64,000 nt of DNA from Indolivaga capnocytophagoides DSM 22835 (lineage in GTDB: Bacteria; Bacteroidota; Bacteroidia; Bacteroidales; Dysgonomonadaceae): contig NZ_AUFL01000009.1 of assembly GCF_000426485.1 (NCBI RefSeq), positions 124,001-188,000 on the forward strand, given 5' to 3'. The first letter of the stretch is position 1. Every line of letters begins with the position of its first letter. The translations under genes and the position numbers were made by a program. Shown one piece after another: positions 62,761 through 64,000 of the stretch. The notes below the pieces were generated by a model. The model worked only from the letters and a program-made list of their open reading frames with translations, searched no databases and had not been told where the DNA came from.

Positions 62761-64000
62761 TTATTTAAAATACTTTTCAACTCTATCCGGACTCAGCATC
62801 TGCCAAAGAGAAGCGACAGTCCATCCCGGAGCAAAGATATCATTATAAAAACCTTTTCCGTTTTTACCATAATCCCAATTAGTATGCTGTACCACTTCGG
62901 GATAATATCCGACTTTGCCTATATTGAACATATGTCCTTTTACCGGCATCAATTGTAACATAGAACTCTTGATAACAGCCGAAAACTGTGCAAATCGGGG
63001 TTCTTTCCGTTCTTTCGAAAGCCAATCGAGTACAGTGGCAAACTCGAAGATAAACACATCAATGTGATTATTTTCGACAGAAACATTCCCCCATCCTCTC
63101 GATTTGAAACCGACATCACCCAGCATCTGCCCCTGAGCAAAAGGAACATCCCACATATAATACCACGAAAGACTAAAGTATGCCGCTTTTTGCGATAAAT
63201 CAATATAATGTTCTTTCTCCTTCCCTTTACTCACCATCGCAAGATAATACATGGCGGTAGATGCGTACAAAGATGCTTCTTTGTCCTCGCAATTGGCATC
63301 AAGAGTAGATGAAAAGTAATCGGCTTTCGATATCAGTTCCTTTTCGAGATATACAGCCGTACGACGTGCGCTCTCCAGGTATTTTTTATTTTTGAAATAT
63401 TTATATGCCATTGTCAACGGTAATGTAGCAGAAGGTGTACTGCCTCCTGTTTCATCGATAATAGCAAAGTTATCATCAAATTTACGGGGAAAACTTCCGT
63501 TTTCTTGCTGCAATTTCAGCAAGTTATCTAATAAATGAACCATTTTAGAATCCCATTCTTTATGGCTGATCCCTTTGCGCCTTTCATATTCAAGGTAATT
63601 AAGGATAGCGAATGCCCCTTCGGATTGACGGCGGATGCTGTATACTTTAGTTTCATCGTTATGTGAATAATCAACAAATTCACGAAAAAAACCATTCGGT
63701 GTGAATCCATATTTCAGATAACTGTCAAATACATTCTTCGCATTTTGCACCAGATCAGGACGATTCATTGTTTCGCCATATTCCAGAGCATTAAAGGCAT
63801 TAAGCAGCACCCTGCCTACGAATCCGACCTCTACCGAACCTGTACTTTCGCAATCATCGGTTCTCATATGTACTCCCGAATAATACTTCAGATCGTACTT
63901 ATCCATATAGCTCTCTTTGAAAAAATTAGACAATACGTTTTTCGCCTCAGCAGCAGACATTGCATTCTGAAATGCAGCAGGCTTATATGTATCATACGAA
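62761..64000 (-). CDS. Uncharacterised alpha-toroid (six-hairpin-like) protein, 5' end outside window
   Basis: The frame is open to the window edge; codons before the internal ATG at 63960 read SYDTYKPAAFQNA, so that ATG is probably not the start. At least 413 residues remain. Repeated helix pairs, such as GRVLLNAFNALEYGET, YLESARRTAVYLEKEL and SLYASTAMYYLAMVSKG, and aromatic-rich loops (FTPNGFFREFVDYSHN, SWYYMWDVPFAQGQM, FAPGWTVASLWQML) fit an (alpha/alpha) barrel glycosidase or lyase. I do not recognise the family. The context is the upstream member of the GH172-GH43-epimerase-GH2 operon. Confidence 0.7.
   Translation of the reverse strand, partial: SYDTYKPAAFQNAMSAAEAKNVLSNFFKESYMDKYDLKYYSGVHMRTDDCESTGSVEVGFVGRVLLNAFNALEYGETMNRPDLVQNAKNVFDSYLKYGFTPNGFFREFVDYSHNDETKVYSIRRQSEGAFAILNYLEYERRKGISHKEWDSKMVHLLDNLLKLQQENGSFPRKFDDNFAIIDETGGSTPSATLPLTMAYKYFKNKKYLESARRTAVYLEKELISKADYFSSTLDANCEDKEASLYASTAMYYLAMVSKGKEKEHYIDLSQKAAYFSLSWYYMWDVPFAQGQMLGDVGFKSRGWGNVSVENNHIDVFIFEFATVLDWLSKERKEPRFAQFSAVIKSSMLQLMPVKGHMFNIGKVGYYPEVVQHTNWDYGKNGKGFYNDIFAPGWTVASLWQMLSPDRVEKYFK

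Overview
This window looks like a Bacteroidales chromosome, AT-rich and possibly from the Dysgonomonas/Bacteroides neighbourhood. Evidence: three SusC/SusD pairs, an ECF sigma/FecR pair, a hybrid two-component regulator, many Bacteroidetes-type lipoprotein signals, TAnnTTTG-like promoters and a lack of strong Shine-Dalgarno sequences. The genus is inferred from style only. Nearly every gene serves capture and breakdown of mannose-rich glycans, so the window is a cluster of adjacent polysaccharide utilisation loci (PULs).

PUL 1 (1-15445, + strand): the tail of an ECF sigma factor, a FecR anti-sigma factor, a SusC with an STN signalling domain, SusD, a GH18-like protein with its catalytic residues lost, a DUF1735-LamG lipoprotein, an intact GH18 endo-beta-N-acetylglucosaminidase, a GH92 alpha-mannosidase and a GH2 resembling core beta-mannosidases. 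Order and content match the high-mannose N-glycan locus around EndoBT-3987 of Bacteroides thetaiotaomicron: release of the glycan at the cell surface, import, then trimming of alpha- and finally beta-mannose.

PUL 2 (15556-34177, - strand) reads GH92, GH125, a DUF4965 glutaminase-like protein, a two-module lipoprotein, GH76, SusC, SusD, DUF3823 lipoprotein and a GH164-like protein. GH76 and GH125 indicate an alpha-1,6-mannan backbone. A divergent gene (34537-37050, +) encodes an unusual one-piece membrane regulator: LamG/Kelch sensor, one membrane span, winged helix and a BTAD-like tail. A phased heptamer array lies between it and the GH92.

PUL 3 (37125-52781, - strand) reads two GH92s, SusC, SusD, GH130, an EEP-family phosphatase candidate, a further GH92 and a BSP-type metallopeptidase. 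It is divergent from a hybrid two-component regulator (53019-57056) and has a perfect 21-bp tandem repeat in the shared promoter region. PULs 2 and 3 together recall yeast alpha-mannan loci.

PUL 4 (57133-64000, - strand, cut by the window edge) reads a partial alpha-toroid-like protein, GH172 (DUF2961), GH43, aldose 1-epimerase and GH2. It suggests a furanoside such as arabinan.

Two families of non-coding sequence cross PUL boundaries. One is an about 80-bp intercistronic repeat ending in the odd palindrome AGGTCnnnGACCT, found just upstream of internal operon genes in PULs 1, 2 and 4. The other is a CTTTTGTAACCTTTT-type motif upstream of the two beta-mannosidase candidates and one GH92. I found no tRNA, rRNA, CRISPR array, transposase or phage gene.
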